A stretch of 12,286 nucleotides of DNA from RGIG3009 sp964389495 (GCA_964389495.1 CAYMDU010000049.1:1-12286), one strand, 5' to 3'; numbered from the stretch's first letter, positions 1 to 6,871 are shown. The notes: generated from the letters alone by a model not told the origin. Program-made: numbers and translations.

Positions 1-263
1 TAGGAATGGTGGAAACCCGTGGTTTGGTCGCGGCAATCGAAGCGGCCGACTCCATGGTAAAAGCCGCCAATGTCGAACTCATCGGCACCGAAAAGATCGG
101 ATCTGGCTTGGTATCCGTCATGGTGCGCGGCGATGTCGGCGCTGTGAAAGCCGCTGTCGAAGCCGGTTCGTCTTCGGCTTGCAAGCTGGGCGAGTTGGTG
201 GCAACGCATGTCATCCCGCGTCCGCACGCCGATGTGGAAAAGATTTTGCCCACGCTGAAATAA
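1..263 (+). CDS. BMC-H shell hexamer protein (PduA/EutM-like), 5' end cut by the window edge
   Basis: Forms the hexameric tiles of a bacterial microcompartment shell; the central pores let small metabolites through. The reading frame is open from base 3 and ends at TAA 261-263. The ATG at base 6 is probably not the start: Gly precedes it, and the family normally reads ALGMVETRG, so this Met is the internal one and the true start lies a few codons left of the window. Diagnostic stretches are GMVETRGLVAAIEAAD, the pore motif EKIGSGLVSVMVRGDVGAVKAA, and the C-terminal HVIPRPHADVEKILP. The pore loop GSGL has a small serine, as in PduA-type pores. It is the first of seven co-directional BMC genes in view; more of the operon must lie upstream. 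The BMC-H call is near certain, but which paralogue (PduA, PduJ, EutM) cannot be decided. Confidence 0.95.
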   Translation, partial: GMVETRGLVAAIEAADSMVKAANVELIGTEKIGSGLVSVMVRGDVGAVKAAVEAGSSSACKLGELVATHVIPRPHADVEKILPTLK

Positions 264-282
264 GTTCGTTGTCGAAAGCTTG

Positions 283-306
283 CGGCCGGCGGGGGTCCGC
301 CGGCCG
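283..306 (+). other. Perfect 10-bp stem hairpin between the BMC-H and EutN genes
   Basis: CGGCCGGCGG (283-292) pairs perfectly with CCGCCGGCCG (297-306) around a four-base GGGT loop. All pairs are G-C. No T-run follows, so it does not look like an intrinsic terminator. It sits 19 bases after the shell-gene stop and 36 bases before the EutN start. A stem of this strength could protect the 3' end of the upstream message or block decay or read-through, which would favour the abundant hexamer over the scarce pentamer. That role is inference. Confidence 0.6.
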
Positions 307-342
307 AGCCAAGACAACACCGCCGTGAAAGGGGAAAGACGC

Positions 343-633
343 ATGATCGTCGGTAAAGTGGTGGGTAGCATCGTGTCCACCCGCAAAAACGAAAATTTAA
401 TCGGCAGCAAATTCATGGTGGTGGAACCGGTGGCAGAGCTGGATGCTCAAACGCCCACGCTAGTCGCGGTTGACAATGTAGGCGCCGGCATCGGCGAATT
501 GGTGCTGGTGGCCACCGGCAGCGCGGCTCGTATCGGTTGCGGCATGACTGAATGTCCTGTAGACGCCGCGATTGTCGGCATTGTCGATAGCGGCATCGGA
601 TTGTCCGGAGTGATCAACCATGACCCTCGATGA
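343..633 (+). CDS. eutN: EutN/CcmL/PduN-type BMC-P pentameric vertex protein
   Basis: Makes the pentamers that cap the vertices of the microcompartment shell. The 96-residue product has the usual family length and hallmarks: MIVGKVVGSIVSTRKNENL at the N-terminus, GSKFMVVEP near residue 25, VAVDNVGAGIGELVLVATGSAAR in the middle, and PVDAAIVGIVDS near the end. The ATG at 343 is chosen because MxxGKVVGxxVST is the conserved start and AAAGGGGAAAG lies just ahead of it. A longer frame from TTG 280 runs back through the GC-rich hairpin and adds residues foreign to the family. The gene overlaps the start of the pduS-like gene by 14 bases, suggesting translational coupling. Only a few pentamers are needed per shell, so lower expression than BMC-H is expected. 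Confidence 0.93.
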   Translation: MIVGKVVGSIVSTRKNENLIGSKFMVVEPVAELDAQTPTLVAVDNVGAGIGELVLVATGSAARIGCGMTECPVDAAIVGIVDSGIGLSGVINHDPR

Positions 634-1951
634 ACTCAAAGCCGTCCTGCGCGACGGCGGTGTGGTCGGTGCCGGCGGGGCGGGTTTCCCGTCCTATGCC
701 AAATTGGATTCCCGGGCCGACACTCTCATTTTAAATTGCGCGGAATGTGAACCGCTGCTCAAACTGCACCGTCAGGTGTTGGAGCACCACGCGGCCGACA
801 TTCTTGCCACCTTGCACTTGCTGGCGCAAGCTGTCGGTGCGCAATCGGTGATTATCGGTGTCAAGCGGTCCTATCGTCGCACCATCGATGCCGTCACCCC
901 TTTGCTGGCCGACTATCCGCACATGTCCCTGTGCCCGTTGCCGGAGGTTTATCCCGCCGGAGACGAAGTGGTACTTATCTACGAAGCCACCCATCGTGTG
1001 GTGGCGCCGGGCGCACTGCCCATTTCGGTGGGTGTTACGGTATTCAATGTCGAAACCGTTTTCAACATCTCGCAACTGTTGTCCGGCCACCCGCTCACGC
1101 ACAAATTTGTCACCGTGGCCGGCGAAGTGGCGCATCCCGTTACCCTGCGTGTTCCGTTGGGCACCCCTGTGGGCGAACTGATCGCCGCAGCCGGCGGTGT
1201 CACCACCGACGAACCCGCCTACCTTTTCGGCGGCCCCATGATGGGGCGCCTGGGGTCTCCTGCCGAGCCGGTTACCAAAACCACCAACGCTGTGCTGGTG
1301 TTGCCCGCACAGCACACTATCGTTCGAAAAAAACAGGCCCAGCCTTTTATCGATATGAAACGCGCCATGGCAGCGTGCTGTCAGTGCAGCTATTGCACCG
1401 AGCTGTGTCCCCGTCACCTGCTGGGGCACCCCATCGAACCCAACCGCTTCATGTTGGTCGCGTCCAACGGCATCACTAACGATGCCACTCCCTATGTTAA
1501 CGCCTCGTTTTGCACAGGCTGCGGCTTGTGCGAAATGTATGCCTGCCAGCAGGGACTGTCCCCGCGCATGCTACTGTCCGCCTGCAAAGCGGGGTTGCGT
1601 CAGCACGGTGTGAAGCCGCCGGCCGATGCTCCGCTGGCCCCCGTGCCTGCCGAACGGCGTTACCGCCGCGTTCCCATGAGCCGCCTTATGGCACGCTTGG
1701 GATTGGGCCGCTACAATGTGCCGGCACCGCTGTCTGACCAAACTCTGCATCCGGCCAAGGTACACTTGCCGCTGTCGCAGCACATCGGTGCCCCGTCGGT
1801 TCCGCTGGTGAATGAGGGCGACACCGTCACCGTCGGTCAGCCCATTGCCGCCGCTCCCGACGGATTGGGCGTGGCCCTGCACGCATCGGTTTCCGGCACG
1901 GTACGCCGTGTCAGCAACCGTGTCATCACTTTGGAAGCCAAGGAGGGATAA
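620..1951 (+). CDS. pduS: PduS-like flavoprotein with two [4Fe-4S] sites (RnfC family)
   Basis: PduS is a flavin- and iron-sulfur-containing RnfC relative linked to cofactor (cobalamin) reduction or electron transfer in BMCs. The 443-residue protein starts with the glycine-rich GVVGAGGAGFPSYAKL (residues 14-29) and NCAECEPLL (39-47), typical of the RnfC/NuoF NADH-FMN fold. An SLBB-like stretch lies near residues 168-195. Two ferredoxin-like motifs follow: C253-x2-C256-x2-C259-x3-C263-P, and C298-x2-C301-x2-C304-x4-C309. The C-terminal part (about 370-440, VNEGDTVTVGQPI to SGTVRRV) is the RnfC barrel-sandwich element. ATG 620 has GGAG at 607-610 and overlaps the eutN stop. It directly precedes the PduT-like gene, its known partner in Pdu systems. 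No B12 enzyme is in view, so its electron acceptor is unknown. Confidence 0.93.
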   Translation: MTLDELKAVLRDGGVVGAGGAGFPSYAKLDSRADTLILNCAECEPLLKLHRQVLEHHAADILATLHLLAQAVGAQSVIIGVKRSYRRTIDAVTPLLADYPHMSLCPLPEVYPAGDEVVLIYEATHRVVAPGALPISVGVTVFNVETVFNISQLLSGHPLTHKFVTVAGEVAHPVTLRVPLGTPVGELIAAAGGVTTDEPAYLFGGPMMGRLGSPAEPVTKTTNAVLVLPAQHTIVRKKQAQPFIDMKRAMAACCQCSYCTELCPRHLLGHPIEPNRFMLVASNGITNDATPYVNASFCTGCGLCEMYACQQGLSPRMLLSACKAGLRQHGVKPPADAPLAPVPAERRYRRVPMSRLMARLGLGRYNVPAPLSDQTLHPAKVHLPLSQHIGAPSVPLVNEGDTVTVGQPIAAAPDGLGVALHASVSGTVRRVSNRVITLEAKEG

Positions 1952-1954
1952 CCC

Positions 1955-2503
1955 GTGAACAAAGCCATTGGCATGGTGGAATACAAAACCGTGTCCTCCG
2001 GCATGCGTGCCGCCGATCGCATGGTCAAAACCGCCGAAATTGATATTTTGGAAGCCAGCACGGTGTGTCCCGGCAAATACCTGGTGTTGGTCAGCGGTGA
2101 ACTCAGCGCCGTGCGTGCCGCGGTGGATGCCGCTGCCGCGAACGACCCCGAACCCCTTATCGATAGTTTCGTGCTGGGTGCTCCGCACGATTCTATTTTC
2201 ACCGCCCTGTACGGCACTGCCGACATCGGTCGCCCCGAAGCTTTGGGTGTGCTGGAAACGTTTTCATCGTCGGCCGCCATTGTGGCCGCCGACATTGCCG
2301 CCAAAACCGCGCTGGTGGAGCTTATTGAATTGCGCTTGGCCCGCGGTATGTGCGGCAAATCCTACCTGCTGCTCACCGGTAGCATTGCAGCGGTGCAAGC
2401 TGCCATTGAAAAGGCACAGGCCGGCGCGGGCGAAACCGGTATGTTTTTGGACAGTGCCGTTATCCCGCATCCCGACGAAAAAACCTGGAAAAGCATCCTG
2501 TAA
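1955..2503 (+). CDS. pduT: PduT-like tandem-domain BMC-T shell trimer, probable [4Fe-4S] carrier
   Basis: A shell protein with two BMC domains (about 1-90 and 95-182) that assembles as a pseudohexameric trimer. In Pdu systems PduT holds one [4Fe-4S] cluster at its central pore, using Cys38 of each subunit, and is thought to pass electrons across the shell with PduS. Here C38 occurs in TVCPGKY, matching the TICPGK context I recall for PduT. Domain 1 reads AIGMVEYKTVSSGMRAADRM, domain 2 reads ALGVLETFSSSAAIVAADIA, and the protein ends with SAVIPHPDEKTWKSIL. A second cysteine, C133 (GMCGKSY), falls in the equivalent loop of domain 2. The start is GTG 1955, with AGGAGGG at 1941-1947 seven bases ahead, and only three bases separate it from the pduS stop. 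Length (182) fits the family. Confidence 0.92.
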   Translation: MNKAIGMVEYKTVSSGMRAADRMVKTAEIDILEASTVCPGKYLVLVSGELSAVRAAVDAAAANDPEPLIDSFVLGAPHDSIFTALYGTADIGRPEALGVLETFSSSAAIVAADIAAKTALVELIELRLARGMCGKSYLLLTGSIAAVQAAIEKAQAGAGETGMFLDSAVIPHPDEKTWKSIL

Positions 2504-2529
2504 TTGCGTATAGAAAAGGAGAGGAGCCC

Positions 2530-3297
2530 ATGCTGGCCATTGAACGGCGCAATACCATCCTCGCCCGCCTCAAAGTGGAGGGCAAGGTGATTGTATCCGA
2601 CCTCGCCCGCGAATTTGATGTCACGGAGGAAACCATCCGTCGCGATCTTGAAAAACTCGACCAAGAAGGCCTCGCCAAAAAAACCTATGGCGGTGCCGTT
2701 ATCCGGCAAAACGGCAATGCCGATTTGCCATACAGTGTCCGCAAACGGGCCAATGTGGATCGAAAGCAGCGCATTGCCGAACTCATCGGCGAGCAAATCC
2801 ACGACGGTGACTACCTCATGTTGGACGCCAGCTCCACCGCCATTTTTGTGGCCAAATACATCAAACATTTGCGCAACATCACCCTCATCACCAATTCCGT
2901 GGAAATTCTGCTGGAACTGGCCGACAAAGAGGGTTGGAACATCCTGTCCACCGGCGGCGCTCTGCGCGAAGGTGCGCTGTCGTTGGTGGGAGCCTCGGCC
3001 GAAAAAATGGTGCGCGGCTTCCATGTGGATTTGGCGGTGTGTTCCTGCAAAGGCATCGATATGGCCATGGGTATCACCGACTCCAACGAGCGGGATTCCG
3101 AAATCAAGCAGGCCATCTTCGCCGCCGCCGACCGCAAAATTCTGGCGGTTGACGCCACCAAATTTGATAACATTTCCTTCGTTCGCGTGTGCGACATCGG
3201 TGAAGTTGATGCCATTGTTACCGATACCGCACCCACCGAACGCTGGGTGGAATACCTCAACGAAAAGCAAGTGGAACTTATCTACACAAAGGAGTGA
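2530..3297 (+). CDS. DeoR-family transcriptional repressor of the microcompartment operon
   Basis: A 255-residue DeoR/GlpR-type regulator, a family that usually represses sugar-catabolism operons and is released by a phosphorylated sugar intermediate. The N-terminal winged helix-turn-helix covers about residues 5-57 (IERRNTILARLK, then VSDLAREFDVTEETIRRDLEKL with recognition helix near 32-43, then the wing KKTYGGAV). The C-terminal sensor has the ligand-loop motif D99-ASST, then LITNSVEILLEL, STGGALREGALSLVGASAE and a closing VDATKFDNISFVRV. ATG 2530 has AGGAGAGGAG ahead of it. It sits inside the BMC operon, which suggests autoregulation and control of the whole locus. DeoR regulators occur in some fucose/rhamnose BMC loci, so a sugar-phosphate inducer is plausible but unproven. 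No operator can be assigned because the operon promoter is outside the window. Confidence 0.9.
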   Translation: MLAIERRNTILARLKVEGKVIVSDLAREFDVTEETIRRDLEKLDQEGLAKKTYGGAVIRQNGNADLPYSVRKRANVDRKQRIAELIGEQIHDGDYLMLDASSTAIFVAKYIKHLRNITLITNSVEILLELADKEGWNILSTGGALREGALSLVGASAEKMVRGFHVDLAVCSCKGIDMAMGITDSNERDSEIKQAIFAAADRKILAVDATKFDNISFVRVCDIGEVDAIVTDTAPTERWVEYLNEKQVELIYTKE

Positions 3298-3302
3298 CCG
3301 AT

Positions 3303-4751
3303 ATGGCAACGACAATTTCCGAAGCTGAAATCCGGCAGGTGGTCAGCCAGGTGCTAAACCGCATGCAGTCCGCACCGGCAACAACCTCGTGGGATTCCAC
3401 GCAATACGGCGGCCGTCAATTCATCGGCATTTTTGACGACATGAACAACGCCATCGCTGCCGCTCAGGAAGGCTATCGCGCCGTCCGCGCCATGACAGTG
3501 GAGCAGCGCGAACGCATCATCACCGAAATCCGCCGTCTCACCCGCGAAGAAGCCGACATTATGGCGCATCTCGGCGTGGAAGAAACCGGCATGGGCCGCG
3601 TGGAGCACAAGCGAGCCAAGCATGTGCTGGTGGCCGATAAAACCCCCGGCACCGAAGACATTGTTTCGGCTGCCCGCACGGGCGACAATGGCCTCACTTT
3701 GGTGGAAATGGCCCCGTTCGGCGTGGTGGGCGCCATCACGCCCAGCACCAACCCCTCGGAAACCGTCATCTGCAACAGCATCGGCATGATTGCCGCGGGC
3801 AACGGCGTGGTGTTCAATCCGCACCCGCATGCCATCGCCACATCCAACTACGCGGTCGATTTGGTCAACCGTGCCGTGCGCGCCGCCGGCGGCCCCGACA
3901 TTCTTGTGTGCTCCATGGTGAAACCCACCATGGAATCTGCCGCTGTTATGCAGTCGCATCCTGCCATTCGCCTGTTGGTGTGCACCGGCGGCCCCGGCGT
4001 GGTTCGCGCTGTGCTGTCCTCCGGTAAAAAAGCCATCGGCGCCGGTGCCGGCAACCCGCCTGTGATTGTTGACGACACCGCCGACATTCAAAAAGCCGGT
4101 CGCGACATCATCGACGGCTGCACCTTTGATAACAACCTGCCCTGCATTGCCGAAAAAGAAGTGTTTGCGTTCCGCAATATTGCCGACGAACTCATTTCGG
4201 TTATGCAAAAGCATGGTGCCTACCTCATCACCGCCGACCAGGCGGCGGCCCTCAACCGCCTTGTATTGGTGGAAAAAACCGACAAAAACGGCAACACCCG
4301 CAAAATCGTAAACCGCGATTGCGTGGGCCGCGATGCCGCTGTACTGCTTGCCAAAATCGGTGTCACCGTCAGCAACGACATTCGTTGCATTATTTGCGAA
4401 ACTCCGTTCGAGCACGATTTTGTACAGCACGAACTCATGATGCCCATTCTGCCGATTGTGCGGGTGGATAACATCGACCAAGCCATCGACCTCGCCGTTA
4501 AAGCGGAGCACGGCAACCGTCACACGGCGCATATGCACTCCAAAAATATTGATAACCTGTCGCGGTTTGCCCGTGCGGTGGAAACCACCATTTTTGTTAA
4601 AAATGCCCCGTCCTATGCCGGCATCGGTTTCGGCGGGGAAGGGCACACCACCTTCACCATCGCCGGTCCCACCGGTGAAGGCATCACTTCGGCCCGCAGC
4701 TTTACGCGCCAGCGCCGCTGTGTGATGGCCGACAGTTTCCGTATCATCTAA
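3303..4751 (+). CDS. Microcompartment CoA-acylating aldehyde dehydrogenase (PduP/EutE family)
   Basis: Converts an aldehyde, CoA and NAD+ to acyl-CoA and NADH inside the shell. The 482-residue protein belongs to the PduP/EutE group: APFGVVGAITPSTNPSETVICN, then NGVVFNPHPHA, VCTGGPGVVRAVLSSGKKAIGAGAG and the catalytic C281 in NNLPCIAEK, ending with AGIGFGGEGHTTFTIAGPTGEG. Residues about 5-22 (SEAEIRQVVSQVLNRMQ) form an amphipathic helix like known encapsulation peptides, followed by a flexible Ser/Thr/Ala-rich linker. ATG 3303 is chosen over an in-frame GTG at 3294 because AAAGGAG (3288-3294) is correctly spaced to it and the GTG overlaps the regulator stop. Its product feeds the PduL enzyme 13 bases downstream. 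Acetaldehyde versus propionaldehyde specificity cannot be read from sequence. Confidence 0.94.
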   Translation: MATTISEAEIRQVVSQVLNRMQSAPATTSWDSTQYGGRQFIGIFDDMNNAIAAAQEGYRAVRAMTVEQRERIITEIRRLTREEADIMAHLGVEETGMGRVEHKRAKHVLVADKTPGTEDIVSAARTGDNGLTLVEMAPFGVVGAITPSTNPSETVICNSIGMIAAGNGVVFNPHPHAIATSNYAVDLVNRAVRAAGGPDILVCSMVKPTMESAAVMQSHPAIRLLVCTGGPGVVRAVLSSGKKAIGAGAGNPPVIVDDTADIQKAGRDIIDGCTFDNNLPCIAEKEVFAFRNIADELISVMQKHGAYLITADQAAALNRLVLVEKTDKNGNTRKIVNRDCVGRDAAVLLAKIGVTVSNDIRCIICETPFEHDFVQHELMMPILPIVRVDNIDQAIDLAVKAEHGNRHTAHMHSKNIDNLSRFARAVETTIFVKNAPSYAGIGFGGEGHTTFTIAGPTGEGITSARSFTRQRRCVMADSFRII

Positions 4752-4764
4752 GGGGGCGATAATC

Positions 4765-5415
4765 GTGGCATACGATGAAGCAATTGTGAAAGAAGTTATC
4801 ACTCGGGTAATGTCTGCCGTGCATAACGACCGGTCGGGCGACAACACCGTGCCGGTGGGCGTGTCCAATCGGCACATTCACCTCACTGCCGCCGATGTGG
4901 AAACTCTGTTCGGCACCGGCTACCAACTCACCCCGCTCAAAGACCTGTCTCAGCCGGGGCAATATGCCTGTAAAGAAACACTCACCATCATCGGCCCCTC
5001 GTTGCGCCCCATCGAAGGCGTGCGTGTACTCGGCCCGGTGCGTAAGGCCTCGCAGGTGGAAATTTCCCGCACCGATTCCTTCACGCTCAAAGTGAAGCCG
5101 CCGGTTCGTGAATCCGGCGACCTGGCCGGCTCCGCCCCCATCACCATTGTCGGTCCGTGCGGCGTGGTCACCCTGAAAGAGGGCTGCATCATTGCCAATC
5201 GCCACATTCATATGAGTAACGACGAAGCCGAACGCTTCGGCCTCCAAGACGGCGATTATGTCACCGTGGAGGCAGAGGGCGAGCGCCGCACCACCTTCCA
5301 CGATGTGCAGGTGCGTGTCAATCCGAACTTCCGTTTGGAAATGCACATTGATACCGACGACGCCAACGCCGCCGGCATCGGCAACGGTGCCCATGTCACC
5401 GTGAGCCACTCCTAA
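4765..5415 (+). CDS. pduL: PduL-type phosphate acyltransferase (phosphotransacylase)
   Basis: Turns acyl-CoA and phosphate into acyl-phosphate and free CoA, recycling CoA inside the microcompartment; the acyl-phosphate can then give ATP through a cytosolic kinase. The 216-residue protein carries the two duplicated PduL motifs: VGVSNRHIHL with H37/H39, and IANRHIHMS with H147/H149. LEMHIDTDDANAAG has H194. Such histidines bind the two metal ions in PduL structures. An N-terminal amphipathic segment (YDEAIVKEVITRVMSAV, 3-19) precedes the catalytic domain and resembles an encapsulation peptide, so this is the BMC form rather than a cytosolic one. The start is GTG 4765 with AGGGGGCG at 4751-4758. 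It is the last gene of the operon, followed 18 bases later by a terminator. Confidence 0.94.
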   Translation: MAYDEAIVKEVITRVMSAVHNDRSGDNTVPVGVSNRHIHLTAADVETLFGTGYQLTPLKDLSQPGQYACKETLTIIGPSLRPIEGVRVLGPVRKASQVEISRTDSFTLKVKPPVRESGDLAGSAPITIVGPCGVVTLKEGCIIANRHIHMSNDEAERFGLQDGDYVTVEAEGERRTTFHDVQVRVNPNFRLEMHIDTDDANAAGIGNGAHVTVSHS

Positions 5416-5433
5416 TGCCAATATGATAAACAA

Positions 5434-5465
5434 AACGGTAGACACCTTGGTGCCTACCGTTGTTT
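5434..5465. terminator. Bidirectional intrinsic terminator between pduL and the flavin reductase gene
   Basis: AACGGTAGACACC (5434-5446) faces GGTGCCTACCGTT (5449-5461), giving a stem with a single A-C mismatch. A T-rich tail TGTTT plus ACTATTT follows on the + strand. On the minus strand the same hairpin is followed by TTTTGTTTAT, a better U-tract. It lies between two convergent genes, so it probably serves both. The rest of the gap, 5466-5536, shows nothing further. Confidence 0.8.
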
Positions 5466-5536
5466 ACTATTTAATAACAAGCCGTTACGGGAAAGAGACC
5501 ATTTTTCATTCGGCGCGAAAAAGCGTGGTGCTTCAA

Positions 5537-6040
5537 CTACCGTTGCCGGGCTTCGAGAATTTCGCCGATGTATTGACGGTGATAATCGTTTGCTTTATAA
5601 TGAGAAAGAAGCGTGGAATCGCAAAACTGTTCCGGCGAAAAATCAACGGCGTGCAGTTTGCGGCAAATCAACACCAACTCGGCTTGCTCAATACAGGGTG
5701 TGCCGGTTTGCCAAACCACCGACAACCCGGCTGCCGCCAATTTGTTTTCGTTGCGGCCGGAATGGGAACCGCAGTATTGCAGCGCCTCGCGGTGGGATTC
5801 CGGCAAAAAAGACAGCGAAAAGGTATCGTGCGTTTCCAAAAAAGTATAGGTGTAGCGTTGCGGCCGCACAAAAGCAAAGGCAACCGGGCGGTTCCACAGC
5901 ACGCCCACGCCGCCCCAACTGGCGGTCATGGTATTGCAGGCGTGCTTATCGCCGGCGGTGATGAGCATCCACTGTTGCCCAATCAGAGAAAACGGATTGT
6001 TTGTCAGATCTTGCGGTTCAATGCGGTGATAGGTGTTCAT
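5537..6040 (-). CDS. Flavin reductase-like (FMN-binding split-barrel) protein
   Basis: A 167-residue protein of the flavin reductase / DIM6-NTAB group, which binds FMN and often reduces flavins or acts as a small flavoenzyme. Visible hallmarks are PFSLIGQQWMLITAGD near residue 16, CNTMTASWGGVGVLWNRPVA near 35-54 (the usual flavin-contacting strand), VRPQRYTYTFLE with a TF.LSFLPE continuation, and the later H.VDFSPEQFCD segment. The start ATG at 6040 has AAGGAAG just upstream on the minus strand. Its end faces the BMC operon across a shared terminator, so it is a separate transcription unit. A role in supplying reduced flavin to the PduS homologue is conceivable but only neighbourhood speculation. 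The exact substrate is unknown. Confidence 0.85.
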   Translation of the reverse strand: MNTYHRIEPQDLTNNPFSLIGQQWMLITAGDKHACNTMTASWGGVGVLWNRPVAFAFVRPQRYTYTFLETHDTFSLSFLPESHREALQYCGSHSGRNENKLAAAGLSVVWQTGTPCIEQAELVLICRKLHAVDFSPEQFCDSTLLSHYKANDYHRQYIGEILEARQR

Positions 6041-6064
6041 AACAGCAGCTTCCTTTCTTGCTAC

Positions 6065-6073
6065 AGTATATCA
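6065..6073 (-). promoter_or_regulatory. Extended -10 promoter element for the flavin reductase gene
   Basis: On the minus strand TGATATACT gives a TGn extension plus TATACT (one mismatch to TATAAT), 24 bases ahead of the ATG at 6040. No good -35 is seen at normal spacing, which is common for extended -10 promoters. Confidence 0.5.
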
Positions 6074-6117
6074 CAAAACTTCCCAGAAGGAAACAAATTT
6101 AAAAGACTGTTCATACA

Positions 6118-6134
6118 CCGCTTTCCAAAAGCGG
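6118..6134 (+). promoter_or_regulatory. Inverted repeat upstream of the response regulator gene, candidate operator
   Basis: CCGCTTT-CCA-AAAGCGG is a perfect 7-bp inverted repeat. It ends six bases before TAATAT (6141-6146), the best -10 candidate for the response regulator gene, so it would cover the spacer region of that promoter. It could be a protein site or a small hairpin. The promoter itself is weak by eye because no convincing -35 is found. Confidence 0.35.
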
Positions 6135-6172
6135 GTAAACTAATATAGGAATCTGTACAGGAGGTTAAAGCA

Positions 6173-6871
6173 ATGGATGCCATTAAAATTATGGTTGTGG
6201 ACGACGACAGCAACATCTGTGAACTGTTGCGCCTGTATTTGGGAAAAGAAGGCTACGAGCCGATTGTGCTGAACGACGGTGAAGAAGCCGTGAAACAGTT
6301 TGATACCATCCAACCGGATTTGATGTTGTTGGATGTGATGATGCCCAAACTGGACGGGTGGCAGGTGTGCCGCAAAATTCGCAAGAAATCGCAATGCCCG
6401 ATTATCATGCTCACCGCCAAAGGCGAATTGTTCGACAAGGTGCTGGGTCTGGAACTCGGTGCCGACGACTACATTGTAAAGCCGTTCGAAACCAAAGAAG
6501 TGATTGCCCGTGTCAAGGCGGTGTTGCGCCGTGCGGGTGTTCGTCAAGACAACAAGTTCAAAGAAGTTCGCTATGACGGGCTGTATATCAACATGGAAAA
6601 CTACGAATTGCGTGTGCGTGACAAGCAGATTGATACACCGCCCAAAGAAATGGAACTGATTTATCATTTGGCCAGCAACCCCAATCGCGTGTACACGCGC
6701 GATCAGCTGTTGGATGAAGTATGGGGATTTGAATACTACGGTGACAGCCGCACGGTCGATGTTCATGTGAAGCGCTTGCGCGAAAAGTTGGAAGGTGTGT
6801 CCGACCAATGGACGCTGAAAACCGTATGGGGTGTGGGGTATAAATTTGAAGTCAAACAAACCACTGTTTAA
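6173..6871 (+). CDS. OmpR/PhoB-family response regulator
   Basis: A 232-residue two-component DNA-binding regulator. The receiver domain (1-120) has the acidic pocket D10-D11-D12, the phosphoacceptor D54 in LMLLDVMMPKLDGW, the threonine of MLTAKGE, and the lysine of DDYIVKPFE. The winged-helix output domain (about 130-228) reads YELRVRDKQIDTPPKEMELIYHLA, then VYTRDQLLDEVWG, DSRTVDVHVKRLREKL and the closing VWGVGYKFE. AGGAGG at 6159-6164 precedes ATG 6173. Its 3' end overlaps the kinase gene, so the two are coupled and surely cognate. With htrA two genes away, the set resembles CssRS of bacilli (secretion and cell-envelope stress), though WalR/ResD-like relatives look similar in sequence and the signal is not known. 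Confidence 0.93.
   Translation: MDAIKIMVVDDDSNICELLRLYLGKEGYEPIVLNDGEEAVKQFDTIQPDLMLLDVMMPKLDGWQVCRKIRKKSQCPIIMLTAKGELFDKVLGLELGADDYIVKPFETKEVIARVKAVLRRAGVRQDNKFKEVRYDGLYINMENYELRVRDKQIDTPPKEMELIYHLASNPNRVYTRDQLLDEVWGFEYYGDSRTVDVHVKRLREKLEGVSDQWTLKTVWGVGYKFEVKQTTV

Noticed and set aside
731..1429. 232-residue minus-strand frame within pduS
   Set aside because: Antisense shadow with no ribosome site or recognisable motif; pduS on the + strand has intact iron-sulfur motifs.
2362..3315. 317-residue minus-strand frame across pduT and the DeoR gene
   Set aside because: It spans two well-supported genes on the other strand and has a low-information, Gly/His/Phe-rich composition.
3354..4877. 507-residue open frame on the minus strand, opposite the aldehyde dehydrogenase gene
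   Set aside because: It mirrors a clearly conserved gene, has a His/Gly-rich composition typical of antisense frames in GC-biased DNA, and resembles no family.
6141..6146. TAATAT as a promoter for the response regulator gene
   Set aside because: The hexamer is plausible, but no -35 box lies at an acceptable distance, so it is not listed as a separate promoter.
5423..6148. 241-residue + strand frame opposite the flavin reductase gene
   Set aside because: It runs through the terminator hairpin and is the antisense of a recognisable minus-strand gene with its own ribosome site and promoter.
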